Shown: positions 47,793-57,062, counted from the stretch's first letter. The stretch is DNA of 64,000 nucleotides from Pseudomonas putida (GCF_004357765.1 NZ_SMTE01000019.1:1-64000), one strand, 5' to 3'. Notes: generated by a model not told the origin, from the sequence alone. Program-made: numbers and translations.

Positions 47793-48176
47793 TCAAGCGG
47801 TTTCGTCGGTCTCGAAACCGAGGCAGTTCACGGTCACTGATTGCGCGTTGCGGGTGCAGCGGAAACTGAACTCGCCGGCCAGCCAATGAAAGCGGTAGTT
47901 GATGTTGGTCAGGAGGAAGTCGCCTTCCTCTATGGGCACTGATTGTTGGTCGTGAAGGCCGAACTCCACCTGTACGCGGCCGTCCCAGGCGTCATCGCTT
48001 TCGAGAATGTAGAAGCCAGGCTCGGGGCCTTGTTGGCCGGTCAGACGCATCCAGTAGCCCATGCCTTCCGCTTCTATATGAAAGCCGTCGTGCCACCAGA
48101 CCTGTCGGCGGACTTCGAGTCGCCCGGGTTGCATGCCTTTGCGACTGTCGATGGTGAGGTGAATTTGGTTGAGCAT
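47793..48176 (-). CDS. Conserved hypothetical cytosolic protein
   Basis: A 127-residue protein rich in W, H, G and strand-forming residues (QVWWHDGFHIEAEGMGYWMRL, then RVQVEFGLHDQQ). The last 35 residues (FSFRCTRNAQSVTVNCLGFE) contain two cysteines. There is no signal peptide or helix bundle; it looks like a small beta-rich fold. No family is recognised. The ATG at 48176 follows AACGGATGCTC-type sequence with weak GGA. It converges on the GST gene. Confidence 0.65.
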   Translation of the reverse strand: MLNQIHLTIDSRKGMQPGRLEVRRQVWWHDGFHIEAEGMGYWMRLTGQQGPEPGFYILESDDAWDGRVQVEFGLHDQQSVPIEEGDFLLTNINYRFHWLAGEFSFRCTRNAQSVTVNCLGFETDETA

Positions 48177-48278
48177 CCGTTCCCCCTTTCTGCCGCTCGC
48201 TTGCCTGCGAACTTCGGCGTCACGCTAGTGATGAAAAGAGGGGGTGTCTACTGGTAAAAATACGAGTTGCAAATTGGT

Positions 48279-49895
48279 TCAAAATGCGTGGCTCAGCAGC
48301 CAGTACAGGCTACCTGCCAGCAACATGGCCGCAGGCAAGGTCAGTACCCAGGCCAGCAGCAGGTTGATCAACGTCCGTCGCTGAACGCCCGAGCCATTGG
48401 CCACCATGGTGCCCGCTACGCCGGAACTCAGCACGTGGGTCGTCGAGACCGGTAGTCCGAACATGTCCGCCGCACCGATGGTGCACATCGCCACGACTTC
48501 CGCCGAGGCGCCTTGGGCATAGCTCAGGTGGGTCTTGCCGATCTTTTCGCCCACCGTCACCACGATGCGGCGCCAGCCGACCATCGTACCCAAGCCCAGG
48601 GCGATGGCCACCGCTACCTTGACCCACAGTGGGATGTATCGAGTGGCATCGTCGAGTTGGGTCTTGAGCGATTGCACATGGTTGCGAGTGTCGGCATCGA
48701 ACACCATCAATCTGTTCTTCTCGATCAGGCGAATGGTTTCACTGGCCAGGTACATGTCATTGCGCACGTTGGCCATGGCTTCGGCGGGCACTGCCTTGAG
48801 CGAGCCATAACCCTCGACCTGGGTGCCGATCTCGCCGGTCAGTTCGGCCAGCGCGGGCAGCAGGTGAGAGGTGGCCTTGGGGGAGGAGATGAACGCGGTC
48901 AGCGTCTGGCGCACGTCCGCCGGCGGCATTCGCGGATCGGTACGCAGCAACGCCTGGCGAGTCTGCTCGGCGACCGCGGAAAACTGCAATGCCTGCTCGT
49001 TGGGCATGGTCTTGTTCAGTGCGTAGGCCATCGGCAAGGTGCCGACCAGGATCAGCATGATCAATCCCATGCCTTTCTGGCCATCGTTGGAGCCATGGGC
49101 GAACGATACCCCTGTGCAGGTCAGGATCAGCACGGCGCGGATCCACCAGGGAGGGGGGGTACGACCTTCGGGGGCCTGGTACAGTGCCTTGCGCTTGACC
49201 AGTGCGCGCAAGGCCAATAGCAGCAGCGCCGCGCAGACGAAACCGACCAGCGGCGAGAGCAGCAGCGCGTAGCCGACCTTGCTGGCCTGGCTCCAGTCCA
49301 CCCCGCTGGTGCCCTCGCGTCCGTGCATCAAGGCATTGGCCACCCCCACGCCGATGATCGAGCCGATCAGCGTATGCGAGGATGAGGCCGGCAGGCCCAG
49401 CCACCAGGTGCCGAGGTTCCAGATGATGGCCGCCAGCAGCAGAGCGAAGACCATGGCAAAACCGGCCGAAGACCCTACCTTCAGAAGCAGCTCGACCGGT
49501 AGCAGCGCGATGATGCCGAAGGCCACCGCGCCGCTGGAAAGCAGTACACCAAGGAAATTGCACAGTCCCGACCACATCACGGCGACGGGCGCTGGCAGCG
49601 AGTGGGTATAGATTACCGTGGCGACGGCGTTGGCGGTGTCGTGGAAACCGTTGACGAACTCGAAGCCCAAGGCGATCAACAAGGCCAGGCCGAGCAACAG
49701 GAAGGGGGTAACGGTGGTGACCACCGTGCCGCTGGCGCTGACATCCTGCTTGAGGCTCCAGGCGGTGTAGGCGATGCCGGCCAGGAGCAGGCCGAAGAAC
49801 ATGACCAGCGTGGCGCGCCCGGGTTTGTGCGAAAGTTGCGGGCCGCGAGCGCGTTGGGCCAGTGGGTGCTGGCTGGCCAGTGACGGGGTTGCCAT
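48279..49895 (-). CDS. pit: Pit-family inorganic phosphate transporter
   Basis: A 538-residue low-affinity phosphate/metal symporter with two PiT repeats: GFEFVNGFHDTANAVATVIYT in the N-terminal half and SFAHGSNDGQKGMGLIMLI in the C-terminal half, and the paired domains LPASSSHTLIGSI and GLPVSTTHVLSSGVAGT. A large central hydrophilic domain (about residues 310-420) fits the PitA/PitB architecture. It imports metal-phosphate with protons. GGAG precedes the ATG. No phoU-like gene is next to it. Confidence 0.92.
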   Translation of the reverse strand: MATPSLASQHPLAQRARGPQLSHKPGRATLVMFFGLLLAGIAYTAWSLKQDVSASGTVVTTVTPFLLLGLALLIALGFEFVNGFHDTANAVATVIYTHSLPAPVAVMWSGLCNFLGVLLSSGAVAFGIIALLPVELLLKVGSSAGFAMVFALLLAAIIWNLGTWWLGLPASSSHTLIGSIIGVGVANALMHGREGTSGVDWSQASKVGYALLLSPLVGFVCAALLLLALRALVKRKALYQAPEGRTPPPWWIRAVLILTCTGVSFAHGSNDGQKGMGLIMLILVGTLPMAYALNKTMPNEQALQFSAVAEQTRQALLRTDPRMPPADVRQTLTAFISSPKATSHLLPALAELTGEIGTQVEGYGSLKAVPAEAMANVRNDMYLASETIRLIEKNRLMVFDADTRNHVQSLKTQLDDATRYIPLWVKVAVAIALGLGTMVGWRRIVVTVGEKIGKTHLSYAQGASAEVVAMCTIGAADMFGLPVSTTHVLSSGVAGTMVANGSGVQRRTLINLLLAWVLTLPAAMLLAGSLYWLLSHAF

Positions 49896-50023
49896 GATGG
49901 CTCCGAATGGCAGGTGGCGAAGGTGCCGAGGGTCTTGAGCTTAGAAACAAATCCCTGTAGCGACCTGACCTCGATCAATGAATTGCCTAATCTCAAGACA
50001 GACGGTCAGGAGCACGAATACCG

Positions 50024-50512
50024 ATGATCCGTTGTAAACCTGTCTACCAGGCAGCAGAGCAGGGCGGGGCAGCGCCGGCGATGTCTCTGGCCCTGATTCC
50101 CGCCGACCTGAGCCACCGGACCTTTGCCCGAGACCTCACGCGACGGGCCATGCTGCCTTATTACCGCGAGTTCGACCTGCTGTGGATCGAGGAGGCCTTC
50201 GACGAGGCCTGGGGCTGGCGTGAGCAGTGGCTGGTAACCGATGGCGACACCGTGTTGGGCTATTGTAGCCTCAGCCAGGACCGTCAGGCATTGTTCATCC
50301 GCGAACTGCACTTGCTTCCCGAGTACCGTGGGCGTGGCGTCGGTGGTTGGGTGCTGGAGCAGTTGGCCGGTTGGGCGGTTCAGCGGCGCCTGCCCCTGGT
50401 TCGCCTGATGGTGTTCGCCAGCAACCCGGCTCGGCGTTTGTATCACCGTCATGGCTTCGTCGAAATGGGCGCCGATGCCTGTTTCGTGCGCATGCAACGG
50501 GCGCTTGTCTAG
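50024..50512 (+). CDS. GNAT-family N-acetyltransferase
   Basis: A 162-residue GNAT protein. The N-terminal ALIPADLSHRTFARDLTRR and REFDLLW lead to the core strands, and the acetyl-CoA loop LLPEYRGRGVGGWVL (about residues 92-106) matches motif A (Q/RxxGxG/A). The C-terminal SNPARRLYHRHGFVEMG is the usual motif B. The acceptor is unknown. The ATG at 50024 has AGGAG at a long spacing (11); an ATG at 50081 could also serve. It is divergent from the pit gene. Confidence 0.88.
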   Translation: MIRCKPVYQAAEQGGAAPAMSLALIPADLSHRTFARDLTRRAMLPYYREFDLLWIEEAFDEAWGWREQWLVTDGDTVLGYCSLSQDRQALFIRELHLLPEYRGRGVGGWVLEQLAGWAVQRRLPLVRLMVFASNPARRLYHRHGFVEMGADACFVRMQRALV

Positions 50513-50626
50513 AATGGTGGCGTAATAGTGGCTTGCGCGGCAAAGCCTTGGTGGGCATAGTGGCCATCATCGGTCCGTCGGAGAACGGGCTATTTGGACG
50601 ACAAGCAGGCAAGGGAGAGGTTGGCT

Positions 50627-50965
50627 ATGAAGGGACTCGGTTCACGCCTGAGAGAAGAGCGTGAGCGCCTGGGGATGACCCAGCGGGTATTTGGCGATAT
50701 CGGCGGCGTCGAACCCAACGCCCAGGGCAAGTACGAAAGCGGCGAGCGGACCCCGCGGCTCGACTACCTGGCGGCACTGGCCAACCGCGGCGTGGATGCC
50801 CTCTACGTCCTCAGTGGCGCCCGTACCCCGGTACCGCTTGACAACCTGACCACAGCGGAGGTCGGGTTGCTGGGCGCGTTTCGCCAGTTGCCGGTGGCTG
50901 ACCAGGCGGCATTGCTGCACTTGTCCGGACGCCTTGCTGGCGAGGACGAGAGCCCTCAAGCATAG
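50627..50965 (+). CDS. XRE-family helix-turn-helix regulator
   Basis: A 112-residue protein. The Cro/C1-type HTH lies at about residues 5-65 (LREERERLGMTQRVFGDI, then VEPNAQGKYESGERTPRLDYL). The tail (residues 75-112) is helical with LGAFRQLPVADQAALLHLSGRL. The ATG at 50627 has GGAGAGG before it. It is a typical small regulator found in pseudomonads 5' of gacA. Targets are unknown. Confidence 0.85.
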   Translation: MKGLGSRLREERERLGMTQRVFGDIGGVEPNAQGKYESGERTPRLDYLAALANRGVDALYVLSGARTPVPLDNLTTAEVGLLGAFRQLPVADQAALLHLSGRLAGEDESPQA

Positions 50966-51079
50966 GGCTTTCAGCAACTTTGATGTGAGACGCTTCTGAA
51001 CGGGCTAATACGCTAGGCCGATCCTGAAATTTTTTGTTAAGGTGACGGGATCCAATCGCCCTGTTGACGAGGTGTTTGC

Positions 51080-51718
51080 TTGATTAGGGTCCTAGTGGTC
51101 GACGATCACGATCTGGTACGAACCGGTATTACGCGCATGCTGGCCGACATCGATGGCCTGCACGTGGTCGGCGAGGGGGACTCGGGCGAGTCTGCGCTCA
51201 AGCTGGCCCGCGAACTCAAGCCGGATGTCGTGCTGATGGACGTCAAGATGCCTGGGATCGGCGGCCTCGAGGCGACTCGCAAACTGCTGCGCAGCCACCC
51301 CGACATCAAGGTGGTGGCAGTGACCGTCTGCGAGGAAGACCCATTTCCCACGCGCCTGTTGCAGGCCGGCGCGGCCGGTTACCTGACCAAAGGCGCGGGG
51401 CTCGACGAAATGGTGCAGGCCATCCGCCTGGCCTTCGCCGGTCAGCGTTACATCAGCCCGCAGATCGCCCAGCAGTTGGCGCTCAAGTCGTTCCAACCAC
51501 AGGGTTCGCCATTCGACGCACTCTCTGAGCGGGAAATCCAGATTGCCCTGATGATCGTCGGCTGTCAGAAAGTGCAGATCATCTCAGACAAGTTGTGTCT
51601 GTCGCCCAAGACCGTCAATACTTACCGTTATCGGATCTTCGAAAAACTCTCGGTTACCAGCGATGTCGAGCTGACGTTGCTGGCCGTTCGCCACGGTATG
51701 GTCGACGCAAGCCTCTAA
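51080..51718 (+). CDS. gacA: Response regulator GacA (UvrY type)
   Basis: A 212-residue NarL/FixJ-type response regulator. The receiver carries Asp8/Asp9 and the phospho-acceptor Asp54 (VVLMDVKMPG), and the LuxR-type HTH covers about residues 145-207 (LSEREIQIALMIVG, then CLSPKTVNTYRYRIF). With GacS it drives rsmY/rsmZ transcription and so secondary metabolism and biofilm traits. It starts at TTG (51080) with GAGG 7 bases before it, as known for other Pseudomonas gacA genes. uvrC begins 3 bases after its stop. Confidence 0.96.
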   Translation: MIRVLVVDDHDLVRTGITRMLADIDGLHVVGEGDSGESALKLARELKPDVVLMDVKMPGIGGLEATRKLLRSHPDIKVVAVTVCEEDPFPTRLLQAGAAGYLTKGAGLDEMVQAIRLAFAGQRYISPQIAQQLALKSFQPQGSPFDALSEREIQIALMIVGCQKVQIISDKLCLSPKTVNTYRYRIFEKLSVTSDVELTLLAVRHGMVDASL

Positions 51719-51721
51719 TTC

Positions 51722-53545
51722 ATGTCCCAAGCTTTCGATGCCAGTGCCTTCCTGGCGACCTGCAGCGGCCGTCCGGGCGTCTACCGGATGTTCGATGCCC
51801 AGGCGCGCCTGCTCTACGTGGGCAAAGCCAAAAACCTCAAAAAGCGCCTGGCCAGCTACTTCCGCAAAGCGGGGCTGGCGCCCAAGACCGCCGCCCTGGT
51901 CGCTCGCATCGCCCAGGTCGAGACCACTATCACTGGTAACGAGACCGAAGCGCTGCTGCTCGAGCAGACGCTGATCAAGGAATGGCGTCCGCCCTACAAC
52001 ATCCTGTTGCGTGACGACAAATCCTATCCGTATGTATTTCTGTCCGATGGCCAATTTCCTCGGCTTGGCATCCACCGTGGCGCGAAGAAAGCCAAGGGTC
52101 GTTATTTCGGTCCCTATCCGAGCGCGGGTGCCATTCGTGAAAGCCTGAGCCTGCTGCAGAAGGCCTTCTCGGTGCGCCAGTGCGAAGACAGCTACTACGC
52201 CAACCGCACCCGCCCGTGCCTGCAGTACCAGATAAAGCGCTGCAAGGGGCCTTGCACCGGCCTGGTCTCGGCTGAGGAATATGCCGAAGACGTGCGCCAC
52301 TCGGTGATGTTCCTCGAAGGCCGTAGCCAGCAACTGGGCAACGAGCTCAATGCCGAGATGGAAAAGGCCGCCATGGCCTTGAACTTCGAGAAGGCCGCCG
52401 AGCTACGTGACCAGATCGCCCTGCTGCGTCGGGTGCAGGACCAGCAGTACATGGAAGGCGGCTCTGGCGACGTCGATGTCGTCGCTGCCTTCGTCAACCC
52501 GGGCGGTGCCTGCGTGCACCTGATCAGCGTGCGTGGCGGCAGGGTGTTGGGCAGCAAGAACTTCTTCCCGCAGGTGGGCATCGAGGAAGAAGTGAGCGAG
52601 GTCATGGCCGCGTTTCTCTCCCAGTACTATCTGGGCAATGTCGAACGTGAGCTGCCAAGCGAGTTGATCGTCAACGTCGTGCACGAGGATTTTGCGGCAC
52701 TCTGCGAAGCGCTGCAGACCCTCAGCGGCCGCGAGCTGCAGATCAGCCATCGGGTGCGCGGTACCCGTGCCCGCTGGCAACAGTTGGCGGTGACCAACGC
52801 CGAGCAGGCGCTCAACGCGCGTCTGGCCAACCGCCAGCACATGGCCGCGCGCTTCGAGGCCCTGGCCGAGGTGCTGGGCCTGGACGAAGTGCCGCAACGC
52901 CTGGAGTGCTATGACATCAGCCACTCCAGCGGTGAAGCCACCGTTGCCAGCTGCGTGGTGTTCGGGCCCGAGGGACCGATCAAGTCGGATTACCGGCGCT
53001 TCAATATCGAAGGCGTCACCGCGGGTGATGACTACGCTGCCATGCACCAGGCGCTGACCCGTCGCTACGGACGGATCAAGGAGGGCGAAGGCAAGCTACC
53101 TGACGTGCTGCTGGTGGATGGCGGCAAGGGCCAGTTGAACATGGCGCGCGAGGTGATGCAGGAGCTGGCCTTCAACGACTTGACCCTGCTCGGGGTGGCC
53201 AAAGGGGTGACGCGCAAGGCCGGCTTCGAGACCCTGTACCTGAACGATGTGACCCACGAGTTCACCCTCAAGGGCGACAACCCGGCACTGCACCTGATCC
53301 AGCAGATCCGCGACGAGGCCCACCGCTTCGCCATCACCGGCCACCGCGCCCGTCGCGGCAAGGCCCGGCGTGTGTCGAGCCTGGAGGACGTGGCGGGGGT
53401 CGGCCCCAAGCGCCGCCGCGACCTGCTCAAGCATTTCGGCGGTCTGCAGGAGCTCAGCCGCGCCAGTATCGATGAGATCGCCAAGGCGCCGGGCATCAGT
53501 AAAAAGCTTGCCGAGTCGATTTATGCCAGCCTGCATAGCGAGTAG
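51722..53545 (+). CDS. uvrC: UvrABC system protein C
   Basis: The 607-residue nucleotide excision repair endonuclease. The GIY-YIG 3' nuclease domain covers about residues 10-95 ([10 protein letters not shown], then [16 protein letters not shown]). The UVR domain lies at about 200-236 ([20 protein letters not shown]). The RNase H-like 5' nuclease is around 380-530 ([33 protein letters not shown]), and the (HhH)2 domain lies at the end ([22 protein letters not shown]). It follows gacA immediately, the classical uvrY-uvrC order. Confidence 0.98.
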   Translation: MSQAFDASAFLATCSGRPGVYRMFDAQARLLYVGKAKNLKKRLASYFRKAGLAPKTAALVARIAQVETTITGNETEALLLEQTLIKEWRPPYNILLRDDKSYPYVFLSDGQFPRLGIHRGAKKAKGRYFGPYPSAGAIRESLSLLQKAFSVRQCEDSYYANRTRPCLQYQIKRCKGPCTGLVSAEEYAEDVRHSVMFLEGRSQQLGNELNAEMEKAAMALNFEKAAELRDQIALLRRVQDQQYMEGGSGDVDVVAAFVNPGGACVHLISVRGGRVLGSKNFFPQVGIEEEVSEVMAAFLSQYYLGNVERELPSELIVNVVHEDFAALCEALQTLSGRELQISHRVRGTRARWQQLAVTNAEQALNARLANRQHMAARFEALAEVLGLDEVPQRLECYDISHSSGEATVASCVVFGPEGPIKSDYRRFNIEGVTAGDDYAAMHQALTRRYGRIKEGEGKLPDVLLVDGGKGQLNMAREVMQELAFNDLTLLGVAKGVTRKAGFETLYLNDVTHEFTLKGDNPALHLIQQIRDEAHRFAITGHRARRGKARRVSSLEDVAGVGPKRRRDLLKHFGGLQELSRASIDEIAKAPGISKKLAESIYASLHSE

Positions 53546-53578
53546 AATGCCGGGTTCAACCTGCAGCCAGTCGTGCCG

Positions 53579-54139
53579 ATGAATATTCCAAACCTGCTCA
53601 CCGTACTACGCGTCCTGCTCATTCCGATCTTCATCCTGCTGTTCTACATGCCGTACCACTGGAGCTACCTGGCCGCCAGTACCGTGTTCGCCATTGCCGC
53701 CGCCACCGACTGGCTGGACGGCTACCTGGCGCGCCGGCTGCAGCAGAGCACGCCGTTCGGCGCGTTTCTCGACCCGGTTGCCGACAAGCTGATGGTGGCT
53801 GTCGCCCTGGTGCTGCTGGTGCAGGTACACGCCAATTTCTGGCTCACTTTGCCGGCGGCGGTGATCATCGGTCGTGAGATTGTGGTCTCGGCCTTGCGCG
53901 AATGGATGGCCGAACTGGGGGCGAGGGCGCATGTGGCCGTGTCGAGCCTGGGCAAATGGAAGACCGCGGCGCAGATGCTGGCGCTGGTGATTCTGCTGGG
54001 CAACCCGCCGCTGCTGACCTTCTGGGTGGTGCTTGGCTATGGCCTGCTTTTGGTGGCAGCCGCGCTGACCCTGTGGTCGATGTTCCACTACCTGCTGGCC
54101 GCCTGGCCGCATCTGCGCGAAGGTTCGGGGCAGAAATAA
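53579..54139 (+). CDS. pgsA: Phosphatidylglycerophosphate synthase
   Basis: A 186-residue inner-membrane enzyme that joins CDP-diacylglycerol to glycerol-3-phosphate, the first committed step to phosphatidylglycerol and cardiolipin. The CDP-alcohol phosphotransferase motif D-x2-D-G-x2-A-R-x8-G-x3-D-x3-D is complete (Asp44, Asp47, Gly48, Ala51, Arg52, Gly61, Asp65, Asp69). About six membrane helices are visible. The ATG at 53579 is chosen over a GTG two codons earlier. It completes the gacA-uvrC-pgsA block. Confidence 0.96.
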   Translation: MNIPNLLTVLRVLLIPIFILLFYMPYHWSYLAASTVFAIAAATDWLDGYLARRLQQSTPFGAFLDPVADKLMVAVALVLLVQVHANFWLTLPAAVIIGREIVVSALREWMAELGARAHVAVSSLGKWKTAAQMLALVILLGNPPLLTFWVVLGYGLLLVAAALTLWSMFHYLLAAWPHLREGSGQK

Positions 54140-54159
54140 AGTTTTTTTGAATCAAGGGG

Positions 54160-54187
54160 TTGACGCGGTTTTCCAGATCGCTAGAAT
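54160..54187 (+). promoter_or_regulatory. tRNA-Gly promoter
   Basis: TTGACG (54160-54165) and TAGAAT (54182-54187) with a 16-base spacer lie 15 bases before the mature tRNA. It is a good sigma-70 promoter, so the tRNA need not depend on the pgsA transcript. Confidence 0.7.
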
Positions 54188-54202
54188 GGCACCCATCACG
54201 AC

Positions 54203-54278
<76 letters not shown>

Positions 54279-54320
54279 AATATAGATGTAAAGATTTCCT
54301 TGGGAGTCTGTGCATCATTG

Positions 54321-54346
54321 AAAAAAGGGCCGAAAGGCCCTTTTTT
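54321..54346. terminator. Bidirectional terminator after tRNA-Gly
   Basis: A perfect 11-bp stem (aaaaaagggcc / ggcccttttttt-type arm) with a GAAA loop ends in T6 on one strand and A6 on the other. It closes the tRNA transcript and the opposite acetyltransferase remnant. Confidence 0.93.
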
Positions 54347-54351
54347 CGTTC

Positions 54352-54600
54352 TCAGCTCAGCCGCTTCTCGAAGTAAACACGTTTGAATCCCTCTTCCAGC
54401 CGGTTAGCGGCTCTGACGTAACCGAGACTCGGATAGATCGCGAGGTTGGCGGTCATCTTCTCATTGGTAGGCAGGACTGCCACGCTCTCCAGCAGTACAT
54501 GCCCCTCCTGGGCGTAGAGCACGATCAAACCCTGGACGTAGGCCTGTTCGGCGCAGTCTCTGATATCTGGCTGATCACGGACTTCGGCTAACCGGATCAT
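54352..54600 (-). pseudogene. GNAT acetyltransferase with two internal in-frame deletions
   Basis: The 82 codons from 54600 read as one frame, but they are three separate pieces of a GNAT protein joined end to end. The first is the N-terminal strand-helix MIRLAEVRDQPDIRDCAEQAY. The second is the mid-strands VQGLIVLYAQEGHVLLESVAVLP. The third is the C-terminal TNEKMTANLAIYPSLGYVRAA, ending FKRVYFEKRLS. By family comparison about 35 residues are missing after residue 21 and about 27 after VAVLP, which removes the acetyl-CoA loop (R/Q-x-x-G-x-G). Catalytic function should be lost although the frame is open. Upstream ATG at 54678 is not family-like. Confidence 0.75.
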
Positions 54601-54749
54601 ACTGCTATCGGTCTCCTGGTTCTCGAGCAGCTCACACAAAACTGTACAGCCAATGTGCATGTCTGGAAGTACCGCCACCGTCTGACACTTATCACACTGT
54701 GCCCAAGGTTGTTCCGAACTTCATTGCATCATGGGCCGAGGAGTCAGAT

Positions 54750-55508
54750 ATGTCCGCTAAATTCATCGATCAGGTTGCCGTCGTGACGGGTGGGTCCACC
54801 GGCATCGGATTTGCGATCGCTCAGGGACTTATAGCCGAGGGGGCCAAGCGTGTGTACATCACCGGACGGTCTGCTGACACCTTGCAGGCGGCGGTCGACA
54901 GGCTGGGGAGCAAGTCCGTTGCAGTCCAATCGGATGTCTCGCGTCAAGCCGATCTGGATCGGCTCAAGGCAACGATCGAAGGCCAGGACGATCAGTTGGA
55001 CGTGGTGTTCGCCAACGCGGGAATCTGCGAGAAGAATCCACTAGGCGAGACCAGCGAGGCCGCGTACTACAGCATGTTTGACATCAACGTCAAAGGCGTT
55101 TTCTTCAGCGTACAGACGCTGTTGCCGTTGTTGAAGGACGGCGCTTCGATTGTCTTGACGGCTTCGATCTGCTCCAGCAACGGCATGGAAGGACTGAGCC
55201 TCTACAACGCGTCCAAGGCCGCGGTCCGCTCCTTTGCTCGCACCTGGGCGAATGAACTCAGACACCGCAGGATTCGAGCGAATGTATTGAGCCCAGGGTT
55301 CACCCGCACTCCACTGATGGACAACAGCCTGAAGCTCAGTGACAAGGAAATTGCTGCATTGCGCCAGCACGTCGAACAGATCACGCCGCTGGGGTACATG
55401 GCCCAGCCTGAAGAAGTCGCAAGTTCCGCGCTTTTCCTGGCTTGCGCCGATGCCAGGTATGTCAATGGCGTGGAATTGATGGTGGACGGCGGTCTGTCGC
55501 AGATCTGA
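54750..55508 (+). CDS. Short-chain dehydrogenase/reductase
   Basis: A 252-residue classical SDR. The cofactor motif TGGSTGIG is at residues 13-20 and NAG at 89-91. The tetrad is Asn113, Ser139, Tyr152 and Lys156 (LYNASK). An Arg (TGRSADTL) after beta-2 suggests NADP(H). The end VNGVELMVDGGLSQI is the usual C-terminus. GAGGAG lies 6 bases before the ATG at 54750. The substrate is unknown. A SnoaL-like gene follows on the same strand. Confidence 0.92.
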   Translation: MSAKFIDQVAVVTGGSTGIGFAIAQGLIAEGAKRVYITGRSADTLQAAVDRLGSKSVAVQSDVSRQADLDRLKATIEGQDDQLDVVFANAGICEKNPLGETSEAAYYSMFDINVKGVFFSVQTLLPLLKDGASIVLTASICSSNGMEGLSLYNASKAAVRSFARTWANELRHRRIRANVLSPGFTRTPLMDNSLKLSDKEIAALRQHVEQITPLGYMAQPEEVASSALFLACADARYVNGVELMVDGGLSQI

Positions 55509-55528
55509 ATAATTCTTCGGCACCGGAG

Positions 55529-55550
55529 CAGCCCCATACAGGGCTGTTTC
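55529..55550 (+). terminator. Weak terminator-like hairpin after the SDR gene
   Basis: A 6-bp stem CAGCCC/GGGCTG with a 6-base loop is followed by TTTCGTT. It could reduce read-through into the SnoaL-like gene; it is short and only moderately convincing. Confidence 0.3.
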
Positions 55551-55587
55551 GTTCTGCACTGCAAATTCTACCTTTCTGGAGTACTGC

Positions 55588-56067
55588 ATGGACATCGAAG
55601 CCCTCACCGCCCGATTGGATGCATTGGAAAGTCGCATCGCGATCGAGACGCTCATCGCCACCTACGCACACGCATTCGACCGCATCGACAGGAAGCTTCT
55701 TCAGGGCATCTGGCACGCCGAGTCGACGCTGGACCTGCCGGGATTCGGCAGCGCGACGAGTCGCGACGAAATTCTGCAGATGGCCGAGAACAGCTGGCGG
55801 CAGATGCCGCACATGCACCACTGGATGGCCAACCCTTTGATCGAGATTGAGGGGGATAGTGCATCGGCTACCGTCGCTGCAGATTGCCTGTTCTACGACA
55901 TCGACAAAGGCCCTATCCAAGTCAGCGGGCTGTATCACGACAGGTTTGAACGCCGTGAGGGCAAGTGGGCTTTCCGCTCCAGAGGCTTCGAACTGCACTT
56001 GCTGGCACCGCTGAACGACTGGTTAGCCATTGCCGGGGAAGAGCTGGCCTGGTCCGAGCCGCGCTAG
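55588..56067 (+). CDS. SnoaL/NTF2-like small domain protein
   Basis: A 159-residue protein of the SnoaL_4/NTF2-like fold. The N-terminal helices RLDALESRIAIETLIATYAHAFDRIDRKLLQGIWH carry the fold signature (A-F-D-R-D-x4-W variant), a central GSATSRDEILQMAENSW follows, and the strand ending KWAFRSRGFELHLL closes the cone. Members act as dehydratases, cyclases, hydrolases or pure binding proteins. Pairing with the SDR is common in ring-modifying or detoxification clusters. The start at 55588 has GGAG upstream (TCTGGAGTACTGC). Confidence 0.85.
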   Translation: MDIEALTARLDALESRIAIETLIATYAHAFDRIDRKLLQGIWHAESTLDLPGFGSATSRDEILQMAENSWRQMPHMHHWMANPLIEIEGDSASATVAADCLFYDIDKGPIQVSGLYHDRFERREGKWAFRSRGFELHLLAPLNDWLAIAGEELAWSEPR

Positions 56068-56070
56068 GCT

Positions 56071-56449
56071 TCAGATACCACTGAACCAGTTGTAGCCCTG
56101 GTCCTCCCAATACCCGCCGGGATTATCGTTGCTGACGAAGATCTCGACGATATGCTTGGGATTCTTGAACCCCAGTTTGGTCGGTACTCTGACCCGCAAC
56201 GGATAGCCGTATTCCGGCGGCAAGGCGACTTCACCGTAGTCCAGGGCCAACAATGTCTGTGGGTGCAGGGCGCTGGCCATGTCGAGGCTTGAATAGTAGC
56301 GGTCGGCACATTTGAAACCAACGAACCCGGCATGCGCCGACCGTCAGGCTGCCACGCAAGAACTGTCGGCGCTGGAGGCTTTCAAGTTGCCAGCGCTGGG
56401 CCGGCTCAAGCTCAATGCGCGCCGTTGGGCGTCGCTTCGGCAGGTTCAT
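56071..56449 (-). pseudogene. Molybdopterin-dependent oxidoreductase (YedY/MsrP-like) with internal deletion and frameshift
   Basis: The N-terminal 40 codons (MNLPKRRPTARIELEP to about 56335) keep a twin-arginine signal RRQFLRGSLTVGA. In another frame the C-terminal 90 codons continue (FVGFKCADRYYSSLDMASAL, then LGFKNPKHIVEIFVSNDNPGG and GYWEDQGYNWFSGI). Compared with the family (about 260 residues), roughly 120 residues between them are gone, including the segment that holds the molybdenum-ligand cysteine, and the two parts are out of frame. It cannot give an active enzyme. It followed its cytochrome b partner in the same operon. Confidence 0.85.
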
Positions 56450-57062
56450 GTTCGGTTTTCTCCTCTCGTGTCCTCACGCTTGCCACCAGTGATCATCGGC
56501 AGAAAGGTTTTCGGGACCAACAACACCATCGCAACGTGCACAACGACAAACGCACCGATGGCCGCCATCGCGGTGAAGTGCACGTAGCGTGCAGTGTCGT
56601 AGCCGCCCAGCAGTGCAACCAGCATCTGAAGCTGGACCGGCTTCCAGATCGCCAAGCCCGATGCCGCGATCAGCACACCCGCCGCCAGCACCAGCCAATA
56701 CATCAGGCGCTGCAACGCGTTGTACACGCCGTGCTCGTGCTTGAGTTCAAAGCGCAATGCCGCCCGCAAATCCCGCCCCACGGAGCAGGCCGTCACGGGC
56801 AGCAGGTCGCGCTGGAAATGCCGGCTGGCCAGGCCGTGGATCAGGTAGAGCAAGCCATTGATGACCAGCACCCACATGAATGCGAAGTGCCAGGCGAGGG
56901 AGCCAGCCAGCCACCCACCGTCAGCTCGACAGGAAACCTGAACTCGAGCAACGGCGAGGCGTTATAGATGGCCCAGCCGCTCATGAACATGCACACCATG
57001 CACTGAGCGTTGAGCCAATGCATCAAGCGGACGGGCCAGGGGTGGATACGGATTTGTTTCAT
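56446..57062 (-). pseudogene. Cytochrome b561-type haem subunit gene, frameshifted in a GGCT repeat
   Basis: The first part (MKQIRIHPWPVRLMHWLNAQ to PVELTVGGWLA) and the second (MWVLVINGLLYLIHGLASRHF to the end) are one four-helix cytochrome b/b6 protein read in two frames. The switch is at 56901-56912, which on the minus strand is three copies of GGCT. A fourth copy would restore the frame and give the family sequence GGWLAGSLAWHF. Haem-ligand histidines lie in both parts (HPWPVRLMHW, GLASRHFQ, RYVHF). It would supply electrons to the Tat-exported molybdoenzyme. AAGGTGG precedes the ATG at 57062. The 3' end overlaps the next gene by 4 bases. Confidence 0.85.
56901..56912 (-). repeat. Tandem GGCT tetranucleotide repeat inside the cytochrome b gene
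   Basis: Three perfect units (AGCC on the plus strand) lie exactly at the frameshift point. Gain of one unit restores the full reading frame, so this is a slippage site. Confidence 0.9.

Noticed and set aside
45383-49979. The 15-mer CTGACCTCGATCAAT occurs both upstream of the permease (45383) and near the pit gene start (49965)
   Set aside because: In 64 kb, one or two shared 15-mers are expected by chance, the spacing to the genes differs, and there is no symmetry.
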